Assembly (NCBI RefSeq): GCF_009363655.1
Contig: NZ_CP045393.1
Span: 992,001-1,056,000, forward strand
Length of the DNA: 64,000 nucleotides
Direction: 5' to 3'
Source of the DNA: Roseovarius sp. THAF27
GTDB lineage: Bacteria; Pseudomonadota; Alphaproteobacteria; Rhodobacterales; Rhodobacteraceae
This document shows, one piece after another, positions 1 to 8,647 of this stretch. The notes under the pieces are model-generated. The model was not told the DNA's origin, did no database searches, and saw nothing but the letters and a program-made list of their open reading frames with translations. Numbering within the stretch: position 1 is the first letter of the stretch; each line of letters begins with the position of its first letter. The translations under genes were made by a program, and so were the position numbers.

Positions 1-2
1 TC

Positions 3-497
3 ACCCATGCGGGCGGGCGTGGACTGGGATATGCGGGAGGCCGGTTCTTCAGCCTGGGGCTGGAGCGCGCGGCGCTGGAACCCGCGGACGGGGCGGCGCT
101 CTGCGGCGCGATCATATCGCTTGGCGACGACGTGCTTCTGGAGAAGACCGACGCGGGGTTCCGGCCGCCGCAGGTTGTCGCGCAGGATCACGAAAACACC
201 CGCACGCGGCTGGTGCAGGAGCTTGCGCGTCGCGGACAGCCCGTCACCCTGGGTCCTGCCTATTCCGTGTTTCGCGACGACGCGGCGCAAAGCTCGTACT
301 TTCTTGCGACCGCGACGGGTGCCAGCGACGCGTTCACCCGCTGCCCGGTCCGCGAGATCCCGGACCAGACATTCGCGTCATCCGCCATCCGAGACATGAT
401 GATGCGCTTCGCGGTCGAGACGCGGACGCGCAATTTCGGCCTTTACATCGGCGATGCGCGGCACGGCGACGTACACCAGCCATTCGAAAGGACGTAG
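3..497 (+). CDS. C-terminal part of an unidentified protein, truncated by the window start
   Basis: The frame is open from the left edge and ends with TAG two bases before the next gene's ATG, so this is the 3' end of the gene preceding the luciferase-like monooxygenase. The visible part (about 164 residues) has a Gly-rich start (HAGGRGLGYAGGRFF), a middle with an internal Met near 132, and an ending of GLYIGDARHGDVHQPFERT. I do not recognise the fold with certainty. Because the next gene is an FMN-using monooxygenase, a flavin reductase or an accessory partner is a reasonable guess, but that rests on context only. The 2-nt spacing to the next gene indicates one operon. Confidence 0.5.
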   Translation, partial: THAGGRGLGYAGGRFFSLGLERAALEPADGAALCGAIISLGDDVLLEKTDAGFRPPQVVAQDHENTRTRLVQELARRGQPVTLGPAYSVFRDDAAQSSYFLATATGASDAFTRCPVREIPDQTFASSAIRDMMMRFAVETRTRNFGLYIGDARHGDVHQPFERT

Positions 498-499
498 CA

Positions 500-1534
500 A
501 TGGATTTCTCGCTGTTCGTACACATGGAACGGCTTGCGCCCGACCAGTCGCACAAGGAGCTCAATGCCGAGCTGATCGAGCTGTGCAAGATGGCCGATGA
601 CGCCGGGATGCGCGCCGTCTGGACCGGCGAGCATCATGGCATGGAGTTCACCATCGCGCCGAACCCGTTGATGTCGCTGGTGAATATCGCCCACCACACG
701 AAGAATGTGAAGCTGGGGACCGGGACCGTCATCGCGCCGTTCTGGCACCCGATCAAGCTTGCCGGGGAGGCGGCGGCGGCGGACCTGATGACCGATGGCC
801 GCATCGAGCTGGGTATTGCGCGCGGGGCCTATTCTTATGAATACGAGCGTTTGATGCCGGGACTGGACGCGTGGGAGGCGGGACAGCGGATGCGCGAGCT
901 TGCCCCGCTGCTGCCCAAGCTATGGGCCGGGGACTGTGCCCATGACGGAGAGTTCTACAGCTTTCCCGCCACCACCGCCGCGCCCGCGCCGGTACAGGAG
1001 GGCGGGCCGCCGATCTGGATCGCGGCGCGCGATCCCAACAGCCATGAATTCGGGGTGAAGAACGGGTTCAACATCCAGGTCACGCCGCTTTGGCAGGGGC
1101 TGGACGAGATCGTAACGCTGAAGCAACGCTTCGACGCCGCCTGCGACGCCCATGATGGCCCCCGGCCCAAGATCATGCTGCTGCATCACACCTATGTCGG
1201 CTCGGATGCCGGGGACGTGGCGCTGGCGGCGCGGGAATTGTCGCGTTTCTACTGCTATTTCGGCGCCTGGTTCCAGAACAAGCGCCCGGTCGAGAAGGGT
1301 CTGCTTGCGCCCTTGTCCGAGGAGGAGATGGCGGCGAACACGCTGATGAGCCCCGAGAACATGGCGCGTGACCTGACCATCGGAACCGCCGATGCTGTGA
1401 TCGAGAAGATCAAGAGGTATGAAGAGCTGGGCTATGACGAGTATGCCTTCTGGATCGACAGCGGTATGAGTTTCGAACGCAAGCGGGCGTCGCTGGCGCG
1501 GTTCATCGAGACCGTCATGCCGGCCTTTGGATGA
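500..1534 (+). CDS. LLM-class flavin-dependent monooxygenase (luciferase-like)
   Basis: The 344-residue protein has the bacterial luciferase-like TIM-barrel pattern: an early MADDAGMRAVWTGEHH segment, then KLGTGTVIAPFWHPIKLAGE and DGRIELGIARGAYSYEY, typical of FMNH2-using group C monooxygenases. Such enzymes use reduced flavin from a separate reductase to oxygenate a small substrate, often giving an aldehyde. A Shine-Dalgarno-like AAAGGA lies just upstream of the ATG. The gene sits between the truncated frame on its left and an aldehyde dehydrogenase whose start lies close to its stop, suggesting a monooxygenase-aldehyde dehydrogenase catabolic pair. The substrate cannot be read from the sequence. 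Confidence 0.88.
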   Translation: MDFSLFVHMERLAPDQSHKELNAELIELCKMADDAGMRAVWTGEHHGMEFTIAPNPLMSLVNIAHHTKNVKLGTGTVIAPFWHPIKLAGEAAAADLMTDGRIELGIARGAYSYEYERLMPGLDAWEAGQRMRELAPLLPKLWAGDCAHDGEFYSFPATTAAPAPVQEGGPPIWIAARDPNSHEFGVKNGFNIQVTPLWQGLDEIVTLKQRFDAACDAHDGPRPKIMLLHHTYVGSDAGDVALAARELSRFYCYFGAWFQNKRPVEKGLLAPLSEEEMAANTLMSPENMARDLTIGTADAVIEKIKRYEELGYDEYAFWIDSGMSFERKRASLARFIETVMPAFG

Positions 1535-1542
1535 GGTGCAGA

Positions 1543-3021
1543 ATGCAGGACAGACCACATTTCCAGCTGTTTATCGACGGGGCATGGACCGAAGGGTCGG
1601 ACGGGCAGACGATGACTTCGCAGAACCCCGCGACCGGGCAGGACTGGGCCAGTTTCGCCTGCGCTTCGGGCGCGGATGTGGACCGGGCCGTGCGGGCGGC
1701 CCGCAGGGCGCTGAACGATCCGGCCTGGCGGGACATGACCCAGACGCAACGCGGCAAGCTGCTGTACCGGCTGGCGGAGCTGATCGAGGAGCACGCGGCC
1801 GAGCTTGGCCGGATCGAGACCACCGACAGTGGAAAGCTGCTGGCGGAGACGGCGGCGCAGTCGGCCTATGTGGGTGACTATTACCGCTATTACGCGGGGC
1901 TGGCGGACAAGATCGAAGGCGCGGTCCTGCCGATCGACAAGCCGGACATGCATGTCTACACGCGGCGCGAGCCGATCGGTGTGGTCGCCGCGATCGTGCC
2001 GTGGAACGCGCAGATGTTCCTGACCGCGACGAAACTGGGGCCCGCGCTTGCGGCGGGCTGCGCCGTGGTGTTGAAAGCCTCGGAAATTGCGCCCGCCCCG
2101 ATACTGGAATTCGCCCGCCTGATCGAGAGGGCGGGGTTTCCCGAGGGTGTGGTTTCGGTCATCACGGGGGACGCGGAAAACTGCGCCATTCCCCTGACCC
2201 GGCACCCGGACGTGGACCGTATCGCGTTCACCGGCGGCCCCGAGACCGCGCGGCACGTGGTGCGCAACTCGGCAGAGAATTTCGCGGTCACGACGCTGGA
2301 ACTGGGCGGGAAATCCCCCATCCTGGTGTTCGAGGACGCGGACCTGGAAAGCGCGGCGAACGGTCTGATCGCGGGCAATTTCGGGGCCTCGGGCCAAAGC
2401 TGCGTGGCGGGGACCCGTGGATTGGTGCAACGCTCGGTCTTCGAGGAGGTGGCGGGGAAAATCGAGGAAAAGATGAACGGCGTCGTGATCGGAGACCCGC
2501 TTGACGCCAGCACCCAGATCGGCCCGCTATGCACGGCGGACCAGATCCGCAGGATCGAGACCACGCTTGCCGACGCCATATCCGGCGGGGCGCGGGTGCG
2601 GTTCGGTGGCGCGCCGCTGGACCGTCCGGGCAACTACATGGCGCCGACGCTGGTCGAATGCGCCGATCCGGGCGCGGAGACATTGAAGGTCGAAATGTTC
2701 GGTCCGGTGATGTCGCTCTTGCCGTTCGAGACCGAGGACGAGGCCATCGCCCTTGCCAACGGCACGCCGTTCGGTCTGGGGTCGGGCATCTTCACGCAGA
2801 ATGTCGCGCGGGCGCACCGGGTCTCGTCACGGCTGAAGGCCGGGATATGCTGGGTCAACACCTACAGGGCCGTGTCGCCCATCGCGCCGTTCGGCGGGTT
2901 CGATCAGTCCGGCTATGGCCGCGAGGCCGGGCTGGACGCGATCCGGGACTATACCTGCACGAAGACCGTGTGGATCAGCACGTCGGACGCACCCATGGCA
3001 AATCCCTTCGTCATGCGGTGA
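1543..3021 (+). CDS. NAD(P)-dependent aldehyde dehydrogenase
   Basis: A 492-residue aldehyde dehydrogenase of ordinary length. It has the ELGGKSP motif with the general base at about Glu253 and the nucleophile at about Cys287 in GASGQSCVAG, and it ends with the usual GFDQSGYGREAG region. The start at 1543 is preferred because GAGG at 1533-1536 is correctly spaced; an in-frame ATG at 1531 overlaps the upstream stop and would add four residues. It probably oxidises the aldehyde made by the preceding monooxygenase to a carboxylate. It has no encapsulation-like tail and is distinct from the microcompartment aldehyde dehydrogenase further right. Confidence 0.92.
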   Translation: MQDRPHFQLFIDGAWTEGSDGQTMTSQNPATGQDWASFACASGADVDRAVRAARRALNDPAWRDMTQTQRGKLLYRLAELIEEHAAELGRIETTDSGKLLAETAAQSAYVGDYYRYYAGLADKIEGAVLPIDKPDMHVYTRREPIGVVAAIVPWNAQMFLTATKLGPALAAGCAVVLKASEIAPAPILEFARLIERAGFPEGVVSVITGDAENCAIPLTRHPDVDRIAFTGGPETARHVVRNSAENFAVTTLELGGKSPILVFEDADLESAANGLIAGNFGASGQSCVAGTRGLVQRSVFEEVAGKIEEKMNGVVIGDPLDASTQIGPLCTADQIRRIETTLADAISGGARVRFGGAPLDRPGNYMAPTLVECADPGAETLKVEMFGPVMSLLPFETEDEAIALANGTPFGLGSGIFTQNVARAHRVSSRLKAGICWVNTYRAVSPIAPFGGFDQSGYGREAGLDAIRDYTCTKTVWISTSDAPMANPFVMR

Positions 3022-3160
3022 GCCGGGCGACGACAGCCGGTCCGGGATCGGCGGGGAACGCGCCGCCCCAAGGCAAGGCGAGGCTTCGCGGCGTGTCGCC
3101 GGTGCCTTGCCCGCTGCGCGGGAAGTCGGCCTGAAACCGGGGACGGATCGGGGAGCCGAC

Positions 3161-3174
3161 CTGCCAAAAGGCAG
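3161..3174 (-). terminator. possible short terminator hairpin after the dehydratase small subunit
   Basis: CTGCC-AAAA-GGCAG lies just 3' of the stop codon of the minus-strand small-subunit gene, in the convergent gap after the aldehyde dehydrogenase. The stem is only about 5 bp and the tract after it is not clearly U-rich, so this is a weak call. Confidence 0.3.
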
Positions 3175-3181
3175 ACCTGCG

Positions 3182-3610
3182 TCAGTAACGATTGCGGAAC
3201 AATCCTCGCTTTTCGTATGCGGAGGCAGCTTCCTCCACCAGCTGGGCGAGCAGGGGCGCGTTGAATTCGCGTCTGAGCCTTTGCGCGGTGTTCTGCAGGC
3301 TTTCGATCGAGCGGGTCCGTCCGGGGCGCAGCAGTTCGTAGATCTCCATGATCGTGTCCTGCGGCACCCGCGTCATTTCCGCGGCCCTCTCGAAGTTCCG
3401 CGCCAGGGCGGCGCGGCCCGCGGAGCGCGCGATCTGGGCTTGCTGCAAGAGCGCGTTCGGCGTGATGCGCAAGTCCTCCATCCCGACGTCGCCGGCAAGC
3501 ACCGCTTCGAGCGTCAGCTCGTCCAGCGACTTGCCGCGATGGCCGGTGACCCGTTCGGGCGACGTTTCCGCAAGGGGGTAGTTTTCGGTCGTGAGCGGCT
3601 GATCGGGCAT
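3182..3610 (-). CDS. B12-dependent diol/glycerol-type dehydratase, small (gamma) subunit
   Basis: A 142-residue protein of the PduE/DhaB3 family. The signature is the N-terminal YPLAETSPERVTGHRGKSL region followed by LEAVLAGDVGMEDLRITPNAL and an Arg/Glu-rich helical C-terminus, as in gamma subunits of adenosylcobalamin-dependent diol dehydratase. It begins at an ATG overlapping the TGA of the fused large/medium subunit gene, so the two are translationally coupled and should form one enzyme. Length is close to the family's usual 140-175 residues. No targeting extension is obvious. Confidence 0.9.
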   Translation of the reverse strand: MPDQPLTTENYPLAETSPERVTGHRGKSLDELTLEAVLAGDVGMEDLRITPNALLQQAQIARSAGRAALARNFERAAEMTRVPQDTIMEIYELLRPGRTRSIESLQNTAQRLRREFNAPLLAQLVEEAASAYEKRGLFRNRY

Positions 3611-5883
3611 CAGGTTTCTCCCAGGAAATTGATATCGACGGTCTCGGGCGAGGCGTTGTTCTCGGTCATCTTGGTCTCGATCGCATAGGTCAGCGCCACG
3701 CGGGCATGGAACCGTGCGCCAAGCGCCTCGCCCTGGGTCGGCACGACGACCGGCGCGGGCAGGTCGCCGCGGGCGTATTGCGCCGCGTTCTCTCCGAGCG
3801 CGCGGTAGTGATCCAGGTTGGTCACCGGCGCGTTCGAGAACAGTTCGAGGTTGTTGTGGGGCAGGCGGTCCTTCTGGTGGATCACCGCCGTGCCCTTGGA
3901 CTGGATCCCGATCCCGATGCCCGAGCCCGAGAGCCGCGCGGCGCTGAGACCCAGGAAGGACGTGTCGGCGGTATGCCGGATCCGCATCAGCCGCATCCGT
4001 CCGCCGCCTTTTTCGATCCCGTCGCGAAGCGCCTTCAACACCTTGCTGAGCGGAAGCCCCGAAAGTGTCCTGAATATCCTGGTGCCGAACCCGGGGCTGA
4101 TACCCACGACCACCTCGTGCGGGTCGGTGCCGCGCTCGGCGGGACCCATGGTGCTGTACTCGATCGCGCGGGCCTCGGCAGGTTCGCTTGCCGCCTCGCG
4201 GCGCAGCACCTCGTCGCGGTCCAGCACGTTGCGGATCGCCGCCAGTTCCTTGCGCCGCGCCTCGGTCAGCCGATAGCCGGTGCCGGGGCCGGTATAGTCG
4301 TTGGGATCGTTGATGGCGCTGATGACGTGCCCGTCCCGGACGATCGCCGAGGTCTGGAGGTAGTCGCCCGAAACGCGCAGCTTCACCAGGAACAGCAGGT
4401 TCTGCGCCTCGGGCACGAAACCGCCACGATGCAGCGACCGGATCACGTCCAGGACGGTGATGCGCTGGCGGCTGATCTTGTCGCTGATCACCGCGACGTC
4501 GCGCGGTGCGAAGCTTTGCGTGTCGTTCGAGCCCGACGCGACCGCGACGGAGCGTTTCATGATCTCGGTCGGCGCGGCGAGGTCCAGATCCTTCAGCACA
4601 TGCGACAGCGCGTCGATGGCGCGGCGGCGCAGGTCCAGCGCGCTTGCGTCCTCGATCGAGGTCAGCCCGCCATCGGCCTCGAAATCGCGCTGGAGCACCA
4701 GGAATTCCTCCAGCTCCTCGCCGTTGAACGACGACGGATTGAAGGAATTGTCGTATTTCAGGATGCTGCCGAAGCCCGAGCAGATCAGGTCCGATCCGCC
4801 AATCAGGAAGGGCAGCACCTTGGCGGCGACCCGCATCTCGGATTCGGAATGCCTGGCATCGTTGCCCGAGGCGCATTCCAGGTCCAGCCAGACCGCTAGC
4901 AGGTTCTCGGCCCAGATCTCGCGCACGCCGCCGGGAATGGACGAGGCCAGCGGCGCGCCGTCGATGCCGCCGTTCTGCGTGCCCTGGGAGCCCATGCCGC
5001 GCTGGATGCACAGGCAGCGCGCCTCGAGGTAGAGCAGCGACTTGGCCTCGTGATAGCCCATCAGAAGTTCCGACGCCGCGCCGGAGGTGCAGCGCATCTT
5101 GATCCCGCGCGAGGCATAGGCGGCGGCCAGCCACGCCTTGGACCAGGGCGTGTCATCGCCGTCGATGAACGCGCTTTCCGTGCCATAGACCGACACGGTT
5201 TCGGCGTAGGAGGTGAACCCCGCCATGCCGATTTCGAGCTCTTCGGCCTCTTCGCTGGAGCATTGAAAGAGCGTGCCGGCCCGGCCCACGACCGACCCCA
5301 CGCAGCAGGCCAGCGCGTTCGACCACGAATTGCGCGCCACCCGCATCGTCGTCTCGATCTCGTCGAACCCGAGCGCCACGGCCACGGCGGCATCGGCGGC
5401 CAGCTGCAAGGGATCGTCCTTGGCGTTGGTCACATGCGCCTGGTTGCCCGGCGTCCTGCGGGCGCGCATCTTTGAATAGGCGAAGGCGATTTCCATCGCG
5501 TTCAGTTGTGCCACGGCCTCGGCCAGCCGGGCCGGTGTGAGGCCGCGCGCCAGGCGGACAAGCTCGGCCCGTGGCACGTTCATGTCGACCAACATGCGCG
5601 CGAGTTGCTCGGCCGGGATCGCCATCGCTTCCTCGGCCACGTCCATGTCCAGGTGATGCGCCGCGATGAACGCGTCGATCATGTCGAAATCCTGTGCCGC
5701 GACGCCGTCCATCATGCTGACCTTGCCGTTCTCGATCTTCAGGCCGGGGCCGGGGTCGGCCGCCCCGTTGAAGGCGGAAAACCCGTTCTCGGGATCCTCG
5801 ACCGCGAACTGGTCGTGGCGCAGCGGCCGCGCATCCCACTCGTCGAAACGTTTCCAGCGGTTGGCGTCGTAACTGTTGCTCAT
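3610..5883 (-). CDS. B12-dependent diol/glycerol-type dehydratase, fused large and medium subunits
   Basis: The 757-residue protein joins a PduC-like large subunit (about 1-565) to a PduD-like medium subunit (about 587-757, with RLSGSGIGIGIQSKGTAVIH) in one chain. Compared from memory with Klebsiella PduC (offset +7), the catalytic and metal-site residues are kept: Gln148 and His150 (QAHVTN), Glu177 (GFDEIETT), Glu228, Gln303, Asp342 and Ser369. It should therefore carry out adenosylcobalamin radical 1,2-migration and elimination, turning a vicinal diol into an aldehyde. Two pocket positions differ: Ser301 is Asp308 here and Gln336 is Ala343, so the substrate may not be 1,2-propanediol. No reactivase (PduGH/DdrAB-type) gene is in the window. 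It is transcribed away from the microcompartment operon. Confidence 0.92.
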   Translation of the reverse strand: MSNSYDANRWKRFDEWDARPLRHDQFAVEDPENGFSAFNGAADPGPGLKIENGKVSMMDGVAAQDFDMIDAFIAAHHLDMDVAEEAMAIPAEQLARMLVDMNVPRAELVRLARGLTPARLAEAVAQLNAMEIAFAYSKMRARRTPGNQAHVTNAKDDPLQLAADAAVAVALGFDEIETTMRVARNSWSNALACCVGSVVGRAGTLFQCSSEEAEELEIGMAGFTSYAETVSVYGTESAFIDGDDTPWSKAWLAAAYASRGIKMRCTSGAASELLMGYHEAKSLLYLEARCLCIQRGMGSQGTQNGGIDGAPLASSIPGGVREIWAENLLAVWLDLECASGNDARHSESEMRVAAKVLPFLIGGSDLICSGFGSILKYDNSFNPSSFNGEELEEFLVLQRDFEADGGLTSIEDASALDLRRRAIDALSHVLKDLDLAAPTEIMKRSVAVASGSNDTQSFAPRDVAVISDKISRQRITVLDVIRSLHRGGFVPEAQNLLFLVKLRVSGDYLQTSAIVRDGHVISAINDPNDYTGPGTGYRLTEARRKELAAIRNVLDRDEVLRREAASEPAEARAIEYSTMGPAERGTDPHEVVVGISPGFGTRIFRTLSGLPLSKVLKALRDGIEKGGGRMRLMRIRHTADTSFLGLSAARLSGSGIGIGIQSKGTAVIHQKDRLPHNNLELFSNAPVTNLDHYRALGENAAQYARGDLPAPVVVPTQGEALGARFHARVALTYAIETKMTENNASPETVDINFLGET

Positions 5884-5999
5884 TTTGGGTAGCGCCTCCC
5901 TGCGCCGGTCCTTGGATGAAGCGTTTCCGCCGTGTCTTGGTGTTGAATTGTCGCGGCCGGTCTGCTCCGATCGGGCGCGACCCTTGGCAGGATGAAGGC

Positions 6000-6446
6000 A
6001 TGATACCGATCCACGGCCCGCGCCCCCACTCCACGCGCCGCTATGACAGGCGGCCGGGCGTCTATGCGCTCTTGCCGCGCGGCGGGCGCGTTCTGCTGAC
6101 CTTTCAGAGTGCGCCGGTTCCCGAGCTGCAACTGCCCGGCGGCGGAGTGGACCGGGGCGAGGCGCCGCTGCGGGCCCTGGCGCGCGAGGTGCTGGAGGAA
6201 ACCGGCTGGCGCGTCGGCGCGCCGCGCCTTCTGGGGCGGTACCGCCAGTACGGGTACCTGCCGGAATACGACATGTGGGCCGAAAAGCTGTGCAGCATCT
6301 ACATTGCCCGGCCGGTGCGCCGCCTGTCCGACCCGTATCACCCCGAGCACAGCGTCGTCTGGGTCACGCCCGCCGAGGCCGCCCGCCGCCTGACGAATGC
6401 CGGTGACCGGGCCTTCGTCCGCGACGTCCTGCTGGCTCGGTCCTGA
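6000..6446 (+). CDS. NUDIX hydrolase
   Basis: A 148-residue protein with a NUDIX box close to GX5EX7REUXEEXGU: GGGVDRGE, then ten residues, then REVLEETGW. NUDIX proteins hydrolyse nucleoside diphosphate-linked substrates, and the substrate here is unknown. The ATG at 6000 is preferred because GGCAGGA (5986-5992) sits about 7 nt upstream; longer starts back to 5916 would run into the promoter of the divergent dehydratase. It lies between the dehydratase and the DeoR gene, and no role in the microcompartment can be read from it. Confidence 0.8.
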   Translation: MIPIHGPRPHSTRRYDRRPGVYALLPRGGRVLLTFQSAPVPELQLPGGGVDRGEAPLRALAREVLEETGWRVGAPRLLGRYRQYGYLPEYDMWAEKLCSIYIARPVRRLSDPYHPEHSVVWVTPAEAARRLTNAGDRAFVRDVLLARS

Positions 6447-6464
6447 TGCGCGCCCCGTCATCCC

Positions 6465-7223
6465 TCACCCCGCGATGATTTGCGCGTCGGCCTTGCGGAT
6501 CGCGTCCCACAAGTTGGGGGGAGGACGCTCGTCCGTGATCAGGGTCAGGCGGGGATTCCAGTCGACGATCTGCTGCAGGGAGCGGTTTCCGAATTTCGAC
6601 GCATCGGCGAGGATGAAGGCCTCGTCGGCGGCCTCGATCATCGCGGCATAGACCTGACCGGCGTGCAGCAGGGCCTCGCTGACGCCGTTCTCGTCGATGC
6701 CCGACGCGCCGGTGATGGCGATCGGTGCGCGGAACTGCTTGATGCATTCGGTGGTCTGGGAGCCGTAGACCAGGCCCTCGCGCGGCTCGACGATACCGGG
6801 GAGCGACAGGACCTGTATCAGAGGATTGACCGACAACTCGGTCGCGATGCTGAAGGCGGGGGTCAGGACGGTCAGCTGCCGGTCGATCCCGCGCAGCGCG
6901 CGCGCGAAATGCATTGTCGTCGCCCCGCCGCCGATGAAAAGGCTGCCGGCGTCGCCGATGCTTTCGACCGCGAGCCGCGCAATCTGTTCGCGGGCGCGCG
7001 TGTGCAGTTGCAACCGCTCGGCCAGCGCGGGCTCGAACGACCTGGTCCTGACGGCTCCGCCATAGGTGCGCTTGATCCGCCCGGACTCGTCAAGCTCGGT
7101 CAGGTCGCGCCGCACCGTCTCGCTGGAGACACCGAGTTCCTCCGCCATTTCGGCCACGCGTATGGAGGGGCTTACTTCCAGAATGCTTAAAATCTGGTCG
7201 TGCCGCAGTGTTTTCTTAGACAT
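6465..7223 (-). CDS. DeoR/GlpR-family transcriptional regulator
   Basis: A 252-residue regulator. The N-terminal winged helix-turn-helix (about 7-60) contains the family signature VSSETVRRDLTELDESGRIKRTYGGA. The C-terminal DeoR sensor domain (about 75-250) carries GDAGSLFIGGGATT and a late SLQQIVDW region; members usually bind phosphorylated metabolites. It is divergent from the microcompartment operon, with a perfect inverted repeat in the shared 143-bp gap, so it is the likely local regulator. A phosphorylated amino alcohol made by the operon's kinase is a plausible inducer (inference). Confidence 0.9.
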   Translation of the reverse strand: MSKKTLRHDQILSILEVSPSIRVAEMAEELGVSSETVRRDLTELDESGRIKRTYGGAVRTRSFEPALAERLQLHTRAREQIARLAVESIGDAGSLFIGGGATTMHFARALRGIDRQLTVLTPAFSIATELSVNPLIQVLSLPGIVEPREGLVYGSQTTECIKQFRAPIAITGASGIDENGVSEALLHAGQVYAAMIEAADEAFILADASKFGNRSLQQIVDWNPRLTLITDERPPPNLWDAIRKADAQIIAG

Positions 7224-7289
7224 TTCAGGCCCGTTGGCTGCCTCTCAAACATGAATATACGCAATTCGCGGAAGGAATCGAAACAAAAA

Positions 7290-7305
7290 TGACCGACTTC
7301 GGTCA
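7290..7305. promoter_or_regulatory. candidate DeoR operator upstream of the microcompartment operon
   Basis: A perfect 7-bp inverted repeat with a 2-bp spacer, TGACCGA-CT-TCGGTCA, is flanked by A-runs in the divergent gap between the deoR-type gene and the PLP-enzyme gene. A second, weaker pair (GTTAG at 7315-7319 and CTAAC at 7334-7338) follows. The position fits an operator acting on both genes. No experimental motif is available for this regulator. Confidence 0.55.
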
Positions 7306-7366
7306 AAAAATGTTGTTAGTCAAAAATTAGGTGCTAACGTGGTGACCAACTGCAAAGGGGAATCGC

Positions 7367-8647
7367 GTGTTCAACTACGGATACTTTTCCTTCGACTCGA
7401 AGGACGACCTTCTGAAGAAGGCGGCGGAATACTGGAATCCGGGCAAGGTCAGCTTCTGGAAGGAAGCCGGCACGCCGATGGTGATCGACCGCCGCGAGGG
7501 ATATTTCCTTTACGACATGTCGGGCAAGCGGCTGATCGACCTTCACCTGAATGGCGGGACCTACAATTTCGGGCACCGTCATCCCGAGCTGGTCGAAGTG
7601 CTCAAGTCCGGGCTCGATTACTTCGACATGGGCAATCACTGGTTCCCCTCCGTCGCCCGCGCGGCCTTTGCCGAGAAACTGGTCGCGACGGCGCCGCACA
7701 CGAAATACGCGATCTTCGGGGCAGGCGGGGCCGAGGCCGTGGAAATCGCCCTGAAAACATCGCGTTACGCCACCAAGCGGCGCAAGATCGTGTCGATCAT
7801 CAAGGGGTATCACGGCCATTCCGGCCTGTCGGTCGCGGCCGGGGACGAACGCTTTTCCAAGATCTTCCTGTCGGAAAAACCCGACGAGTTCATCCAGGTG
7901 CCCTTCAACGACGTCGATGCGCTGGAGCAGGTGCTGAAGAACCGTGACGTGGCCGGTTTCATCATCGAGACGATCCCGGCGACTTACGGGTTTCCCATGC
8001 CCGAGGAGGGTTATCTCAAGGCCTGCCAGGATCTGTGCCGGAAATACGGCACCAAGTTCATCGCCGACGAGGTGCAGACCGGCCTGATGCGGACCGGCAC
8101 GATGTGGGGCTGGCAGGGATACGGCCTGACGCCCGACATGTTCGTTTGCGGCAAGGGGCTGGGCGGCGGCATCTACCCGATCAGTGCCTGCCTTGCCACG
8201 GAGGAATGCGGCCAGTGGCTGGTCGAGGACGGTGCGGCCCATATCAGCACCGCCGGCGGCTCTGAGTTGGGCTGTCTTGTCGGGCATCACGTGATCGAGA
8301 TGCTGCAACGTCCCGAGGTTGTTTCGAACGTGCATTTTGTGGCGGAGTTCTTTGCCCGCGGCATGGAAGAGATGATGGCGCGCCACAGCGACATCTTCGT
8401 GGGCGTGCGCCAGCGGGGCGTCGTTCTGGGGCTGGAATTCGACCACCCCGAAGGGGCTGTCGCGGTGTCGCGCGCGCTTTATGAAAATGGCGTCTGGGCG
8501 ATCTTCTCGTCGCTCGACAAGCGCGTGCTGCAGTTCAAGCCGGGCGTCGTGCTGGATGTCGACACCTGCCAGGAGATCATGGACAGGTTCGATGCGGCCA
8601 TGCCGCGCGCACGGGAACTTCTGAAAAGCATGAGGCGGGCAGCATGA
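7367..8647 (+). CDS. class III PLP-dependent aminotransferase-family enzyme, probable amino-alcohol phosphate phospho-lyase
   Basis: A 426-residue fold-type I PLP enzyme with FGAGGAEAVEIALK (about 117-130), the cofactor Asp234 in ADEVQTGLMRTG and the Schiff-base Lys263 in CGKGLGGGIYP. Translation starts at GTG 7367, with AAAGGGG seven bases upstream. Alone it would be annotated as an aminotransferase. In RMM/aminoacetone microcompartment loci the equivalent class III enzyme acts as a phospho-lyase that removes phosphate and ammonia from 1-amino-2-propanol O-phosphate to give propionaldehyde. The presence here of a kinase, an SDR and an acylating aldehyde dehydrogenase supports that role. It is the first gene of the operon and overlaps the next by ATGA. 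Confidence 0.85.
   Translation: MFNYGYFSFDSKDDLLKKAAEYWNPGKVSFWKEAGTPMVIDRREGYFLYDMSGKRLIDLHLNGGTYNFGHRHPELVEVLKSGLDYFDMGNHWFPSVARAAFAEKLVATAPHTKYAIFGAGGAEAVEIALKTSRYATKRRKIVSIIKGYHGHSGLSVAAGDERFSKIFLSEKPDEFIQVPFNDVDALEQVLKNRDVAGFIIETIPATYGFPMPEEGYLKACQDLCRKYGTKFIADEVQTGLMRTGTMWGWQGYGLTPDMFVCGKGLGGGIYPISACLATEECGQWLVEDGAAHISTAGGSELGCLVGHHVIEMLQRPEVVSNVHFVAEFFARGMEEMMARHSDIFVGVRQRGVVLGLEFDHPEGAVAVSRALYENGVWAIFSSLDKRVLQFKPGVVLDVDTCQEIMDRFDAAMPRARELLKSMRRAA

Noticed and set aside
3610..5134. Reading the small dehydratase subunit as a 650-residue protein
   Set aside because: Only the last 142 residues resemble a dehydratase small subunit. The upstream part is an out-of-frame shadow of the fused large/medium subunit.
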